NCBI RefSeq assembly: GCF_009861525.1
Contig: NZ_WVHL01000005.1
Span: forward strand, 744,001 to 808,000
DNA length: 64,000 nucleotides
Source: Pseudomonas sp. LD120
GTDB taxonomy: Bacteria; Pseudomonadota; Gammaproteobacteria; Pseudomonadales; Pseudomonadaceae
Direction: 5' to 3'
Within the stretch, counting starts at the first letter, position 1, and each line of letters opens with the position of its first letter. The notes beneath the pieces were generated by a model. That model saw only the letters and a program-made list of their open reading frames with translations, made no database searches and was not told the DNA's origin. Position numbers and translations under genes: made by a program. Shown here piece after piece: positions 23,653 to 32,977 of this stretch.

Positions 23653-26298
23653 TCAGCAGTCCAGTGGGTTGCGTTTTTCCGGGTTGATACCGAACTTGGT
23701 GATGGCTTCAGCCACGACCTTAGGTTCGATGTCACCACGGTCAGCCAGGGCTTCCAGGGCTGCCAACACCACGAAATGACGGTCTACTTCGAAGAAGTGA
23801 CGCAGTTTCTTGCGGCTGTCGCTGCGGCCAAAACCGTCGGTGCCCAGGACTTTGAACTCCTTGGACGGTACCCACTGGCGGATCTGTTCGGCAAACAGCT
23901 TCATGTAGTCGGTAGAGGCGATGACCGGACCCTTGCGACCGCTCAGGCACTCTTCGACGTAGCTCAGCTTCGGCTTCTGGCCAGGGTGCAGACGGTTGCT
24001 GCGCTCTACGGCCAGGCCATCGCGACGCAGTTCGTTGAAGCTGGTCACGCTCCACACGTCGGCGGCGACGTTGAACTCGTCCCGCAGGATCTTCGCCGCT
24101 TCGCGGACTTCGCGCAGGATGGTGCCGGAGCCCATCAGCTGTACGTGGTGCGCGGCTTCGCGGGTGTCCTCTTCCAGCAGGTACATGCCCTTGATGATGC
24201 CTTCCTCGACACCTTCAGGCATGGCTGGCTGCTGGTAGGACTCGTTCATCACGGTGATGTAGTAGAAGACGTCCTGTTGCTCTTCGGTCATCTTCTTCAT
24301 GCCGTCCTGGATGATCACCGCCAGCTCGTAGCCGTAGGTTGGATCAAAGGTGCGGCAGTTCGGGATGGTCCCGGCCAGCATGTGGCTGTGGCCGTCTTCG
24401 TGCTGCAGGCCTTCACCGTTGAGGGTGGTACGGCCGGCGGTGCCGCCGATCAGGAAGCCGCGGGTACGGCTGTCACCAGCGGCCCAGGCCAGGTCGCCAA
24501 TACGCTGGAAGCCGAACATCGAATAGAAGATGTAGAACGGCAGCATCGGCTGGTTGTGGCTGGAGTACGAAGTACCGGCCGCAATGAAGGAACTCATGGC
24601 GCCCGCTTCGTTGATGCCTTCTTCGAGGATCTGGCCCTTCTTGTCTTCGCGGTAGAACATCACCTGGTCTTTATCGACTGGCTCGTAGAGCTGGCCGACG
24701 GAGGAGTAGATGCCCAACTGACGGAACATGCCTTCCATACCGAAGGTACGGGCTTCGTCCGGGATGATCGGCACGATGCGCTGGCCGACTTCCTTGTCCT
24801 TGACCAGCTGCGCGAGGATCCGCACGAAGGCCATGGTGGTGGAGATTTCGCGATCGCCGGAACCGTCGAGGATGGCCTTGAGGGTATCCAGTGGCGGGGT
24901 CGGGATGCTGAAGCTCTTGGCGCGACGCTGAGGCACGAAACCGCCCAGTGCGGCACGGCGCTCGCTCAGGTAGCGGGCTTCGGCGCTGCCTTCTTCAGGC
25001 TTGAAGAACGGCAGGTTTTCGATGTCGTCGTCTTTCACCGGAATGTCGAAACGATCGCGGAACAGCTTCAGGCTGTCGACGTCGACTTTCTTGGTGTTGT
25101 GCGCGGTGTTCTTCGCTTCGCCGGCGCCGGTGCCATAACCCTTGATGGTCTTGGCCAGGATGACGGTCGGCTGCTCTTTGTGGTTGACCGCCTCGTGGTA
25201 GGCCGCATAGACCTTGTACGGGTCGTGGCCGCCACGGTTGAGTTTCCAGATCTCGTCGTCGGACAGATCGGCAACCATCGCCTTGAGTTCAGGGGTATTG
25301 AAGAAGTGCTCACGGACGAACGCACCGTCTTTGGCCTTGTAGTTCTGGTACTCGCCGTCGATGACTTCGTCCATGCGACGTTGCAAGATGCCGTCGACGT
25401 CCTTGGCCAGCAGTGGGTCCCAGAAGCGGCCCCAGACCACCTTGTTGACGTTCCACTGGGCACCACGGAACACGCCTTCGAGTTCCTGGATGATCTTGCC
25501 GTTGCCGCGAACCGGGCCGTCGAGGCGCTGCAGGTTGCAGTTGATGACGAAGATCAGGTTGTCCAGCTTCTCGCGGCCGGCCAGGGAGATCGCGCCCAGG
25601 GATTCCGGCTCGTCGCACTCGCCGTCGCCCATGAAGCACCAGACTTTCTGCTTGCCGGCCGGGATGAAGCCGCGGGCTTCCAGGTACTTCATGAAGCGTG
25701 CCTGGTAGATCGCCTGGATCGGGCCCAGACCCATGGAAACGGTGGGGAACTGCCAGAAGTCAGGCATCAGCCAAGGGTGCGGGTAGGACGACAGACCGTT
25801 GCCGTCGACTTCCTGACGGAAATTGTTCATCTGGTCTTCGGTGATGCGGCCTTCCATGAACGCACGGGCGTAGACGCCTGGCGATGCGTGACCCTGGAAG
25901 TAGATCAGGTCGCCGCCGTGTTCGTCGGTCGGGGCCTGGAAGAAGTAGTTGAAGCCGATGTCATACAAAGTGGCGCTGGAGGCGAAGCTGGAGATGTGAC
26001 CGCCCAGGTCAGAATCTTTCAGGTTCGTACGCATGACCATGGCCAACGCGTTCCAACGTACCAGCGAGCGAATGCGGCGTTCCATGAACAGGTCGCCAGG
26101 CATGCGTGCTTCGTGGGTGACGGGAATCGTGTTGCGGTATGGCGTGGTGATGGCGTAGGGCAGTTGCGAGCCGCTGCGGGTCGCGAGTTCGCCCATACGG
26201 GTCATCAGATAGTGAGCACGGTCTTCGCCTTCTTTGTCGAGAACCGATTCCAGGGCGTCCAGCCATTCCTGGGTTTCGACGGGATCGAGGTCTTGCAT
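23653..26298 (-). CDS. aceE: AceE, pyruvate dehydrogenase E1 component
   Basis: An 881-residue homodimeric-type E1, the usual length for proteobacteria. It decarboxylates pyruvate with thiamine diphosphate and acetylates the lipoyl groups of AceF. The ThDP motif is visible as GDGECDEPESLGAI through FVINCNLQRLDG, and GTAGRTTLNGEGLQHEDGHS belongs to the pyrimidine-binding half. The ATG at 26298 has GGAG upstream. It is the first gene of aceE-aceF, and the 383-bp region before it holds a candidate promoter and a pair of GntR-type operators. Confidence 0.97.
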   Translation of the reverse strand: MQDLDPVETQEWLDALESVLDKEGEDRAHYLMTRMGELATRSGSQLPYAITTPYRNTIPVTHEARMPGDLFMERRIRSLVRWNALAMVMRTNLKDSDLGGHISSFASSATLYDIGFNYFFQAPTDEHGGDLIYFQGHASPGVYARAFMEGRITEDQMNNFRQEVDGNGLSSYPHPWLMPDFWQFPTVSMGLGPIQAIYQARFMKYLEARGFIPAGKQKVWCFMGDGECDEPESLGAISLAGREKLDNLIFVINCNLQRLDGPVRGNGKIIQELEGVFRGAQWNVNKVVWGRFWDPLLAKDVDGILQRRMDEVIDGEYQNYKAKDGAFVREHFFNTPELKAMVADLSDDEIWKLNRGGHDPYKVYAAYHEAVNHKEQPTVILAKTIKGYGTGAGEAKNTAHNTKKVDVDSLKLFRDRFDIPVKDDDIENLPFFKPEEGSAEARYLSERRAALGGFVPQRRAKSFSIPTPPLDTLKAILDGSGDREISTTMAFVRILAQLVKDKEVGQRIVPIIPDEARTFGMEGMFRQLGIYSSVGQLYEPVDKDQVMFYREDKKGQILEEGINEAGAMSSFIAAGTSYSSHNQPMLPFYIFYSMFGFQRIGDLAWAAGDSRTRGFLIGGTAGRTTLNGEGLQHEDGHSHMLAGTIPNCRTFDPTYGYELAVIIQDGMKKMTEEQQDVFYYITVMNESYQQPAMPEGVEEGIIKGMYLLEEDTREAAHHVQLMGSGTILREVREAAKILRDEFNVAADVWSVTSFNELRRDGLAVERSNRLHPGQKPKLSYVEECLSGRKGPVIASTDYMKLFAEQIRQWVPSKEFKVLGTDGFGRSDSRKKLRHFFEVDRHFVVLAALEALADRGDIEPKVVAEAITKFGINPEKRNPLDC

Positions 26299-26368
26299 GG
26301 CTTGCTCCAGGGCGGAAAGGCTTCCAGAATCGGTTGCCTGAGTTTGCGACTGGCCTTGTGGGCAGACG

Positions 26369-26475
26369 ATTATAAATTCTTGGATTGCCGGAGGTTGATC
26401 CGGCGGCGTGTAGTTTTACTACAAATCGTCGGCCATTTCAGCCTTTCGAATGTATATACGAGTAGTAAAACTACA
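26369..26475. promoter_or_regulatory. aceE promoter region with two FadR/PdhR-type operators
   Basis: On the minus strand a TATAAT box lies at 26369-26374, 70 nt before the aceE start, without a good -35. Upstream are two near-identical quasi-palindromes: TGTAGTTTTACTACA (26409-26423) and, in reverse, AGTAGTAAAACTACA (26461-26475). Both contain TAGT-N3-ACTA, which fits the TNGTNNNACNA consensus of the FadR subfamily of GntR regulators, to which PdhR belongs. Their centres are 52 bp apart, five helical turns. Confidence 0.55.
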
Positions 26476-26523
26476 GAAGAGCGGCTTGTGGGCTCCTGCT
26501 GCGTTGTGAGAATAATCGTTACT

Positions 26524-26540
26524 GTTGGTCGATGACCAAC
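26524..26540. promoter_or_regulatory. Inverted repeat upstream of glnE
   Basis: GTTGGTC and GACCAAC form a perfect 7-bp inverted repeat with a 3-bp centre. The outer TTGGT...ACCAA resembles a PdhR-type site, but with a centre 2 bp longer than in E. coli. It is 142 nt before glnE; the rest of the gap is AT-rich and shows no gene. Confidence 0.35.
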
Positions 26541-26681
26541 GGGAATAGGTAAAAAATTAATGCCGGCTGCTAAAAAAAACCTATTTTCAGCTATTTCTAA
26601 CTTTTGTTCGACAGTCCATCAGGCTACTTGCCCTCGATATCCCTCTCCGCCTGCCTTTTCCACGCCGATCAAGGATAGTCC

Positions 26682-29621
26682 ATGAGTCTGCCCGCGCTTG
26701 CCCCAGTCCCCGCGATTCTCCTGCCATTGGTCAGCCGTGCGGAGCAGTCGTTCCGTGCGGCAGTGGCAACCCTGGAAGGAGACCCTGGGGTTGCGGATTG
26801 GAGTGCAGAGCGCTGGGCCGAGTTTGCCCGGGTCAGTGCCGCCAGCGACTTTGTCATTGAACAGAGCCTGCGTGACCCTTTGATGTTGTTGGAGCTGGTG
26901 CGCTCAGGTGAGCTTGATCGCGGGTTCGCTGTGGGTGAGTTGTGCGCGCAGATCGCCGCGGCGGTGCAAGCGGCCGACACCGAGGACGAGTTGGGGCGCG
27001 TGCTGCGCCGTCAGCGTACTCGGCATCAGGTGCGGATTATCTGGCGTGACTTGAGTCGCCAGGCAGACTTGGTGCAAACCTGCCGTGATCTGTCCGATCT
27101 GGCCGATGCCTGCATCGACCAGGCTTATCAATGGTTGTACCTGCGCCACAGCCAGCAGTTTGGCGTGCCCACCGGTGCCCGCAGCGGCGAGCCGCAGCAG
27201 ATGGTCATTCTGGGAATGGGCAAGTTGGGGGCGGTCGAGCTCAACCTGTCGTCCGACATCGACCTGATCTTTGCTTACCCCGAAGGCGGAGAAACGGTGG
27301 GGATCAAGCGCCCCCTGGACAACCAGGAGTTCTTTATTCGTTTAGGACAGCGCCTGATCAAGGCGCTGGACCCCATGACCGTCGATGGTTTTGTGTTTCG
27401 CGTCGACATGCGCCTGCGGCCGTACGGCTCTGCCGGAGCCCTGGTCTTGAGCTTCAACGCGTTGGAGCAGTACTACCAGGACCAGGGGCGCGACTGGGAG
27501 CGCTACGCCATGATCAAGGCGCGGGTGGTGGCCGGTGATCAAGTGGCTGGCGGGCAATTGCTGGATATGCTGCGCCCCTTCGTTTATCGCCGTTACCTGG
27601 ACTTTTCTGCCATCGAAGCGCTGCGCACCATGAAGCAGTTGATCCAGCAGGAGGTTCGGCGCAAAGGCATGGCCGACAACATCAAGCTGGGCTCGGGAGG
27701 CATTCGCGAGGTCGAGTTCATTGCTCAGGCTTTTCAGTTGATTCACGGCGGTCGCGATCTGAGTCTGCAGCAGCGTCCTTTATTAAAGGTACTCGGCACT
27801 CTGGAGGGGCAGGGCTACCTGCCGGCGGCGGTGACCAATGAGCTGCGCGAGGGCTATGAGTTCTTGCGTTACACCGAGCATGCGATCCAGGCGATTGCCG
27901 ACCGGCAGACGCAGATGCTTCCGGACAACCCCCAGGATCAGGCGCGAATCGCGTTCATGCTGGGGTTTGACGATTGGCGCGCTTTCCATGAGCGACTGAT
28001 GTATTGGCGCGGGCGGGTGGACTGGCACTTCCGTCAGGTCATCGCCGATCCGGATGAGGACGAAGGCGCCGAAAGCGAAGTGGTGGTGGGGGGCGAGTGG
28101 TTGCCGCTGTGGGAGGAGGCCCAGGATGAAGAGGCCGCCTGCCGGCAGTTGCAGGAGGGCGGCTTTGTCGATGCGCCCAAGGCCCTGCGGGCCCTGGCCA
28201 GTTTGCGCGGCAGCCCACAGTTGCGCGCCATGCAACGATTGGGGCGCGAGCGCCTGGATGCCTTTATTCCACGGTTGTTGGCTCAGGCGGTGGAGCATGC
28301 CAATCCGGACTTGGTGCTCGAGCGGGTGTTGCCGCTGGTGGAGGCCGTGGCGCGCCGTTCTGCTTATCTGGTGCTGCTCACCGAAAACCCTGGTGCTTTG
28401 CGGCGTCTGCTGACCCTGTGCGCGGCCAGTCCGTGGATCGCCGAGCAGATCACCCGCTTCCCCTTGCTGCTGGATGAGTTGCTCAACGAGGGCCGGTTGT
28501 TCAAGCCGCCCCTGGCGCCTGAGCTGGCGGCCGAGCTGCGTGAGCGCCTGACGCGCATTCCCGAGGATGATCTGGAGCAGCAGATGGAAGCACTGCGTCA
28601 CTTCAAGCTGGCCCACCGTCTGCGAGTGGCGGCGTCGGAGATCGCTGGCAGTCTGCCTCTAATGAAAGTCAGCGATTACCTGACCTGGCTCGCCGAGGCG
28701 ATTCTTGAGCAGGTTCTGGCTCTGGCCTGGCGCCAGACCGTTGCCAAGTACGGCGCGCCGCTGCGCAACGACGGCACCTTGTGTGATCCAGGTTTCATCA
28801 TTGTCGGTTATGGCAAGGTTGGCGGCATCGAGTTGGGGCATGGTTCGGATCTGGATCTGGTGTTCATTCATGATGGTGATCCCCAGGCGGAAACCGATGG
28901 CCCCAAAGCCATCGATGGTGCGCAGTTCTTTACTCGACTCGGGCAGCGCATCATTCATCTGCTGACCACGCAGACCAATTCCGGGCAACTTTACGAAGTG
29001 GACATGCGTTTGCGGCCATCGGGTGCTTCGGGTCTGCTGGTGAGTTCGCTGGGGGCTTTTGCCCGTTATCAGGAGAACGAGGCCTGGACCTGGGAGCATC
29101 AGGCGCTGGTGCGGGCGCGGGTGTTGGTGGGCAGTCAGGATGTGGGGCAGGCCTTTGAAAAGGTTCGTGCCGCGGTGCTGGGCAAAGCGCGCGATCTGCC
29201 CAAGCTGCGTCAGGAAGTCAGCGAGATGCGGGCCAAGATGCGCGACAACCTGGGCAGTCGCTTGACCGCTGCCGGGACTGCGGCCAATGCCTTTGAAGCC
29301 ACGGTGCCGTTCGACCTCAAGCAGGACGCCGGAGGTATCGTCGATATCGAATTTATGGTGCAATACGCGGCCCTGGCGTGGTCCGAAGAGCACCCGTCAT
29401 TGCTGCGTTACACCGATAACATCCGCATTCTGGAGGGGCTGGAGCATGTTGGGCTGATGCCCGCGAGTGATGCCAGCCTGCTGCGCGAGGTCTACAAGGC
29501 CTACCGTTCTGCGGCTCACCGACAGGCGTTGCAGAATGAGGCGGGAATCATTGCCGGCGACCAATTCGTGACCCAGAGACGGGAAGTGTTGCGGATTTGG
29601 CGCGAGCTGGGGCTAAGCTAA
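26682..29621 (+). CDS. glnE: GlnE, glutamine synthetase adenylyltransferase/deadenylase
   Basis: A 979-residue bifunctional enzyme that adenylylates and deadenylylates glutamine synthetase in response to PII. Two nucleotidyltransferase domains are visible: GMGKLGAVELNLSSDIDLIF near residue 178 (deadenylylating half) and GYGKVGGIELGHGSDLDLVF near 708 (adenylylating half), each with the paired metal-binding Asp. EVEFIAQ and DIEFMVQ motifs follow each. Length is normal. The ATG at 26682 has AAGGATAG upstream. It is divergent from aceE and is followed directly by waaF; in P. aeruginosa ilvE sits between them, here it does not. Confidence 0.97.
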   Translation: MSLPALAPVPAILLPLVSRAEQSFRAAVATLEGDPGVADWSAERWAEFARVSAASDFVIEQSLRDPLMLLELVRSGELDRGFAVGELCAQIAAAVQAADTEDELGRVLRRQRTRHQVRIIWRDLSRQADLVQTCRDLSDLADACIDQAYQWLYLRHSQQFGVPTGARSGEPQQMVILGMGKLGAVELNLSSDIDLIFAYPEGGETVGIKRPLDNQEFFIRLGQRLIKALDPMTVDGFVFRVDMRLRPYGSAGALVLSFNALEQYYQDQGRDWERYAMIKARVVAGDQVAGGQLLDMLRPFVYRRYLDFSAIEALRTMKQLIQQEVRRKGMADNIKLGSGGIREVEFIAQAFQLIHGGRDLSLQQRPLLKVLGTLEGQGYLPAAVTNELREGYEFLRYTEHAIQAIADRQTQMLPDNPQDQARIAFMLGFDDWRAFHERLMYWRGRVDWHFRQVIADPDEDEGAESEVVVGGEWLPLWEEAQDEEAACRQLQEGGFVDAPKALRALASLRGSPQLRAMQRLGRERLDAFIPRLLAQAVEHANPDLVLERVLPLVEAVARRSAYLVLLTENPGALRRLLTLCAASPWIAEQITRFPLLLDELLNEGRLFKPPLAPELAAELRERLTRIPEDDLEQQMEALRHFKLAHRLRVAASEIAGSLPLMKVSDYLTWLAEAILEQVLALAWRQTVAKYGAPLRNDGTLCDPGFIIVGYGKVGGIELGHGSDLDLVFIHDGDPQAETDGPKAIDGAQFFTRLGQRIIHLLTTQTNSGQLYEVDMRLRPSGASGLLVSSLGAFARYQENEAWTWEHQALVRARVLVGSQDVGQAFEKVRAAVLGKARDLPKLRQEVSEMRAKMRDNLGSRLTAAGTAANAFEATVPFDLKQDAGGIVDIEFMVQYAALAWSEEHPSLLRYTDNIRILEGLEHVGLMPASDASLLREVYKAYRSAAHRQALQNEAGIIAGDQFVTQRREVLRIWRELGLS

Positions 29622-29715
29622 GCGGCCAGAGACGGTCATCAATGTATCCGGCGAGCCTTGCACGCTCGCCCAAACTGAACCAGCGGTGAAGGCCGCGGTG
29701 CTGGATTCTCGAGGC

Positions 29716-29735
29716 GGGGAGGCGTATGCCTCCCC
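29716..29735. terminator. Hairpin between glnE and waaF
   Basis: GGGGAGGC, loop GTAT, GCCTCCCC: a perfect 8-bp stem ending 20 nt before the waaF start. It lacks a T run and lies in the leader of waaF, so it could be an attenuating or processing structure rather than a terminator. Confidence 0.4.
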
Positions 29736-29755
29736 GGCTCGTTTATGGAAACCAC

Positions 29756-30790
29756 ATGAATATTCTGATTGTTGGGCCCAGTTGGGTCGGTGACATGGTG
29801 ATGGCGCAGACACTCTTCGAGTGTCTGAAACAGCGCCATCCTCAATGCGAGATCGACGTGCTGGCCCCGGAGTGGAGCCGGCCGATTCTGGAGCGCATGC
29901 CCCAGGTGCGTCGGGCCTTGAGCTTCCCTCTCGGCCACGGTGCCCTGGAGCTGGCGACCCGTCGACGTATCGGCAAGTCCCTCGTCGGCCAGTACGATCA
30001 GGCCATCTTGCTGCCCAACTCGCTGAAGTCGGCCCTGGTGCCGTTCTTTGCCGGCATTGCCAAGCGTACCGGCTGGCGTGGCGAGTTCCGTTACGGCCTG
30101 CTCAATGACGTGCGCACCCTCGATAAAGAGCGCTACCCGCTGATGATCGAGCGTTTCATGGCCCTGGCCCATGAGCCGGACGCCGAGCTGCCCCAGCCCT
30201 ATCCGCGCCCGAGTCTGCAGATCGATCCGCAAAGCCGCGACGCCGCCCTGGCCAAGTTCGGCCTGACCCTGGACCGACCGGTGCTGGCGTTGTGTCCGGG
30301 GGCCGAGTTCGGCGAGGCCAAGCGCTGGCCGTCCGAGCATTACGCCCAGGTCGCCGAAGCCAAGGTCCGCGAAGGCTGGCAGGTTTGGCTGTTCGGGTCG
30401 AAGAATGACCACGGGGTAGGTGAAGAGATTCGTGGGCGGCTGATTCCCGGCTTGCGCGAAGAAGCGACCAATCTAAGCGGCGAGACCTCCCTGGCCGAGG
30501 CCATCGATCTGCTGTCCTGCGCCGCCGCCGTGGTGTCCAACGATTCCGGGCTGATGCACGTGGCAGCGGCGCTGAACCGGCCACTGGTGGCGGTCTATGG
30601 CTCCACCTCGCCGGGCTTCACTCCGCCTCTGGCGGATCAGGTCGAAGTGGTGCGCCTGGGTATCGAGTGCAGTCCGTGTTTCGACCGCACCTGTCGCTTC
30701 GGCCATTACAACTGCCTGCGCCAGTTGTTGCCGCAGCCGGTGAATGAAGCCTTGCAGCGCTTGCAGGGCTCCCCGGTCGAGGTCCAATAA
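29756..30790 (+). CDS. waaF: WaaF, ADP-heptose:LPS heptosyltransferase II
   Basis: A 344-residue GT9 enzyme that adds the second L-glycero-D-manno-heptose to the LPS inner core at the cytoplasmic face of the membrane. The N-terminus MNILIVGPSWVGDMVMAQTL is typical of WaaF, as are CPGAEFGEAKRWP and the ADP-heptose-binding VSNDSGLMHVAAAL. The ATG at 29756 matches the family start; the frame is open 10 codons upstream. It opens the LPS core operon and almost abuts waaC (1 nt). Confidence 0.96.
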   Translation: MNILIVGPSWVGDMVMAQTLFECLKQRHPQCEIDVLAPEWSRPILERMPQVRRALSFPLGHGALELATRRRIGKSLVGQYDQAILLPNSLKSALVPFFAGIAKRTGWRGEFRYGLLNDVRTLDKERYPLMIERFMALAHEPDAELPQPYPRPSLQIDPQSRDAALAKFGLTLDRPVLALCPGAEFGEAKRWPSEHYAQVAEAKVREGWQVWLFGSKNDHGVGEEIRGRLIPGLREEATNLSGETSLAEAIDLLSCAAAVVSNDSGLMHVAAALNRPLVAVYGSTSPGFTPPLADQVEVVRLGIECSPCFDRTCRFGHYNCLRQLLPQPVNEALQRLQGSPVEVQ

Positions 30791-30791
30791 G

Positions 30792-31853
30792 TTGCGGGTA
30801 CTGTTGATCAAGACCTCTTCTCTGGGTGATGTGATTCACGCATTGCCGGCGCTGACCGATGCCGCGCGAGCCATCCCCGGGATCAAGTTCGACTGGGTGG
30901 TGGAAGAAGGCTTTGCCGAAATTCCCACCTGGCACCCGGCAGTGGGCAAGGTGATTCCGGTGGCGATTCGTCGCTGGCGCAAGAATCTCTGGCAGACCAT
31001 CAAGAGCGGCGAATGGCGGCGCTTCAAGCAAAGTGTGCGCTCGACCAAGTACGACCTGGTGATCGATGCCCAGGGGTTACTGAAAAGCGCCTGGCTGACC
31101 CGCTACGTGCGTGCCCCAGTGGCTGGCCTGGACAACCACTCGGCGCGCGAACCCCTGGCGTCGCGCTTCTATTCTCGGCGCTTGGCAGTGGCTCGCGGTC
31201 AGCACGCCGTGGAGCGGGTGCGTCAGTTGTTTGCCGTCGCCCTGGGATACGACTTGCCGCAAGGCTTGGGCGACTACGGGTTGAGTGTCGAGAAACTGGT
31301 GGAGCTGCCGCGCAAGAAGCCCTTCGTGCTGTTTCTGCATGGCACCACCTGGGACACCAAGCATTGGCCTGAAGCCTATTGGCGCGAGTTGACCGAGCGC
31401 ATGGGTATGCTCGGGGTCGAGGTTAAGCTGCCTTGGGGCAACGCCGCCGAGAAAGCCCGGGCCGAGCGCATCGCCAACGGCCTGAAAAATGCCACGGTAC
31501 TGCCCAAGCTGAATCTGGCCGGGGTCGCCAAAGTGCTGGCCGGTGCCCAGGCTTGTGTGGCTGTGGACACTGGGTTGGGCCACCTTGCCGCTGCCCTGGA
31601 TGTGCCCACCATCTCATTGTTCGGCCCCACCAACCCGGGGCTGACCGGTGCTTATGGCCGGGTGCAGATCCATCTGGGGAGCAATTTCCCCTGTGCGCCG
31701 TGTCTACAGAAGAAATGCACCTATCAACCGACTGCTGTGGATCAGCAGCGCTATGACATCAAGCGCGAGTGGCCGTTGTGCTTCACTCGCCTGAATCCCG
31801 AGCGTGTCGCCAGCCGACTGAGCACCTTGTTACTGGCTGAGGAGCCGCGCTGA
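30792..31853 (+). CDS. waaC: WaaC, LPS heptosyltransferase I
   Basis: A 353-residue GT9 enzyme adding the first heptose to Kdo2-lipid A. LRVLLIKTSSLGDVIHALPA at the start and DTGLGHLAAALDVPTISLFG toward the end are family signatures. The start is a TTG at 30792, directly behind the waaF stop with GAGGT nine bases upstream. The only ATG in frame (30744) would give an unusual 16-residue extension inside waaF, so TTG is preferred. The stop overlaps the waaG start (TGATG). Confidence 0.94.
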   Translation: MRVLLIKTSSLGDVIHALPALTDAARAIPGIKFDWVVEEGFAEIPTWHPAVGKVIPVAIRRWRKNLWQTIKSGEWRRFKQSVRSTKYDLVIDAQGLLKSAWLTRYVRAPVAGLDNHSAREPLASRFYSRRLAVARGQHAVERVRQLFAVALGYDLPQGLGDYGLSVEKLVELPRKKPFVLFLHGTTWDTKHWPEAYWRELTERMGMLGVEVKLPWGNAAEKARAERIANGLKNATVLPKLNLAGVAKVLAGAQACVAVDTGLGHLAAALDVPTISLFGPTNPGLTGAYGRVQIHLGSNFPCAPCLQKKCTYQPTAVDQQRYDIKREWPLCFTRLNPERVASRLSTLLLAEEPR

Positions 31854-32977
31854 TGCAATTGGCTTTTGTTCTTTATAAGTATTTCCCTTTCGGCGGTCTG
31901 CAGCGGGACTTCATGCGCATTGCCCTGGAGTGCCAGCGTCGCGGGCATCAGATCCGTGTCTACACCCTGATCTGGGAAGGCGACGTGCCTGCGGGGTTCG
32001 AAGTGCTGGTGGCGCCGGTCAAGGCGCTGTTCAACCACCGTCGCAATGAAAAACTCAGCGCCTGGATGGAGGCCGACCTAGCCAAGCGTCCGGTGGACCG
32101 CCTGATCGGTTTCAACAAGATGCCGGGGCTGGACGTGTACTACGCCGCCGACGGCTGTTTCGAGGACAAGGCGCAGAACCTACGGCACTCGCTGTACCGC
32201 CGCTGGGGGCGCTACCGGCACTTCGCCGAATACGAGCGCGCCGTGTTTGCCAAGGACGCCAAGACCGAGATCCTGATGATCTCCGAAGTCCAGCAGCCAC
32301 TGTTTATCAAGCATTACGGCACCCCGCTGGAGCGTTTTCATCTGCTCCCGCCGGGTATTGCCCAGGACCGTCGGGCACCGGCGAACGCCGCTGAGGTTCG
32401 CGCCGAGTTCCGCCGTGAGTTCAACCTCAAGGACGACGACCTGCTGCTGGTGCAGATCGGCTCCGGGTTCAAGACCAAGGGCGTGGATCGCAGCCTCAAG
32501 GCCCTGGCGGCGCTGCCGTCGGCGCTGAAAAAACGCACCCGGCTGTTTGTCATCGGTCAGGACGACCCCAAGGTCTTCCAGATGCAGAGCGCTGCACTGG
32601 GCTTGAGCGATCAGGTGCAGTTCATGAAGGGGCGCAGCGATATTCCGCGCTTTCTGTTGGGCGCCGACGCGCTGATTCATCCGGCCTACAACGAAAACAC
32701 CGGCACCGTATTGCTTGAAGCGCTGGTCGCTGGTTTGCCGGTGCTGGTCAGCGCCGTTTGCGGTTATGCCCATTACATCGCCGAGGCCGACAGCGGTCTG
32801 GTGCTGGATGAACCGTTCGAGCAGATCCAGCTCAATCAATACCTCACCACCCTGTTGACCGACGACGCTGCACGCGCGACCTGGAGCCGAAATGGCCTGG
32901 CGTTCGCCGAGACGGCCGACCTTTACAGCATGCCGCAGCACGCTGCGGATGTGATTCTGGCGGAGCAACACCGATGA
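31853..32977 (+). CDS. waaG: WaaG, LPS core glucosyltransferase-type GT4
   Basis: A 374-residue GT-B glycosyltransferase beginning MQLAFVLYKYFPFGGLQRDF, the WaaG signature. The nucleotide-sugar site shows the EX7E pattern in NENTGTVLLEALVAGLPVL. In Pseudomonas WaaG adds the first hexosamine (GalN) of the outer core onto heptose II, whereas the E. coli enzyme transfers glucose; which donor is used here is inferred from genus. It overlaps waaC and waaP by 1 and 4 nt, so the genes are translationally coupled. Confidence 0.95.
   Translation: MQLAFVLYKYFPFGGLQRDFMRIALECQRRGHQIRVYTLIWEGDVPAGFEVLVAPVKALFNHRRNEKLSAWMEADLAKRPVDRLIGFNKMPGLDVYYAADGCFEDKAQNLRHSLYRRWGRYRHFAEYERAVFAKDAKTEILMISEVQQPLFIKHYGTPLERFHLLPPGIAQDRRAPANAAEVRAEFRREFNLKDDDLLLVQIGSGFKTKGVDRSLKALAALPSALKKRTRLFVIGQDDPKVFQMQSAALGLSDQVQFMKGRSDIPRFLLGADALIHPAYNENTGTVLLEALVAGLPVLVSAVCGYAHYIAEADSGLVLDEPFEQIQLNQYLTTLLTDDAARATWSRNGLAFAETADLYSMPQHAADVILAEQHR

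Noticed and set aside
23776..26535. A 919-codon open frame on the + strand over aceE
   Set aside because: Antisense shadow caused by codon bias; no ribosome site or family resemblance, while aceE is unambiguous.
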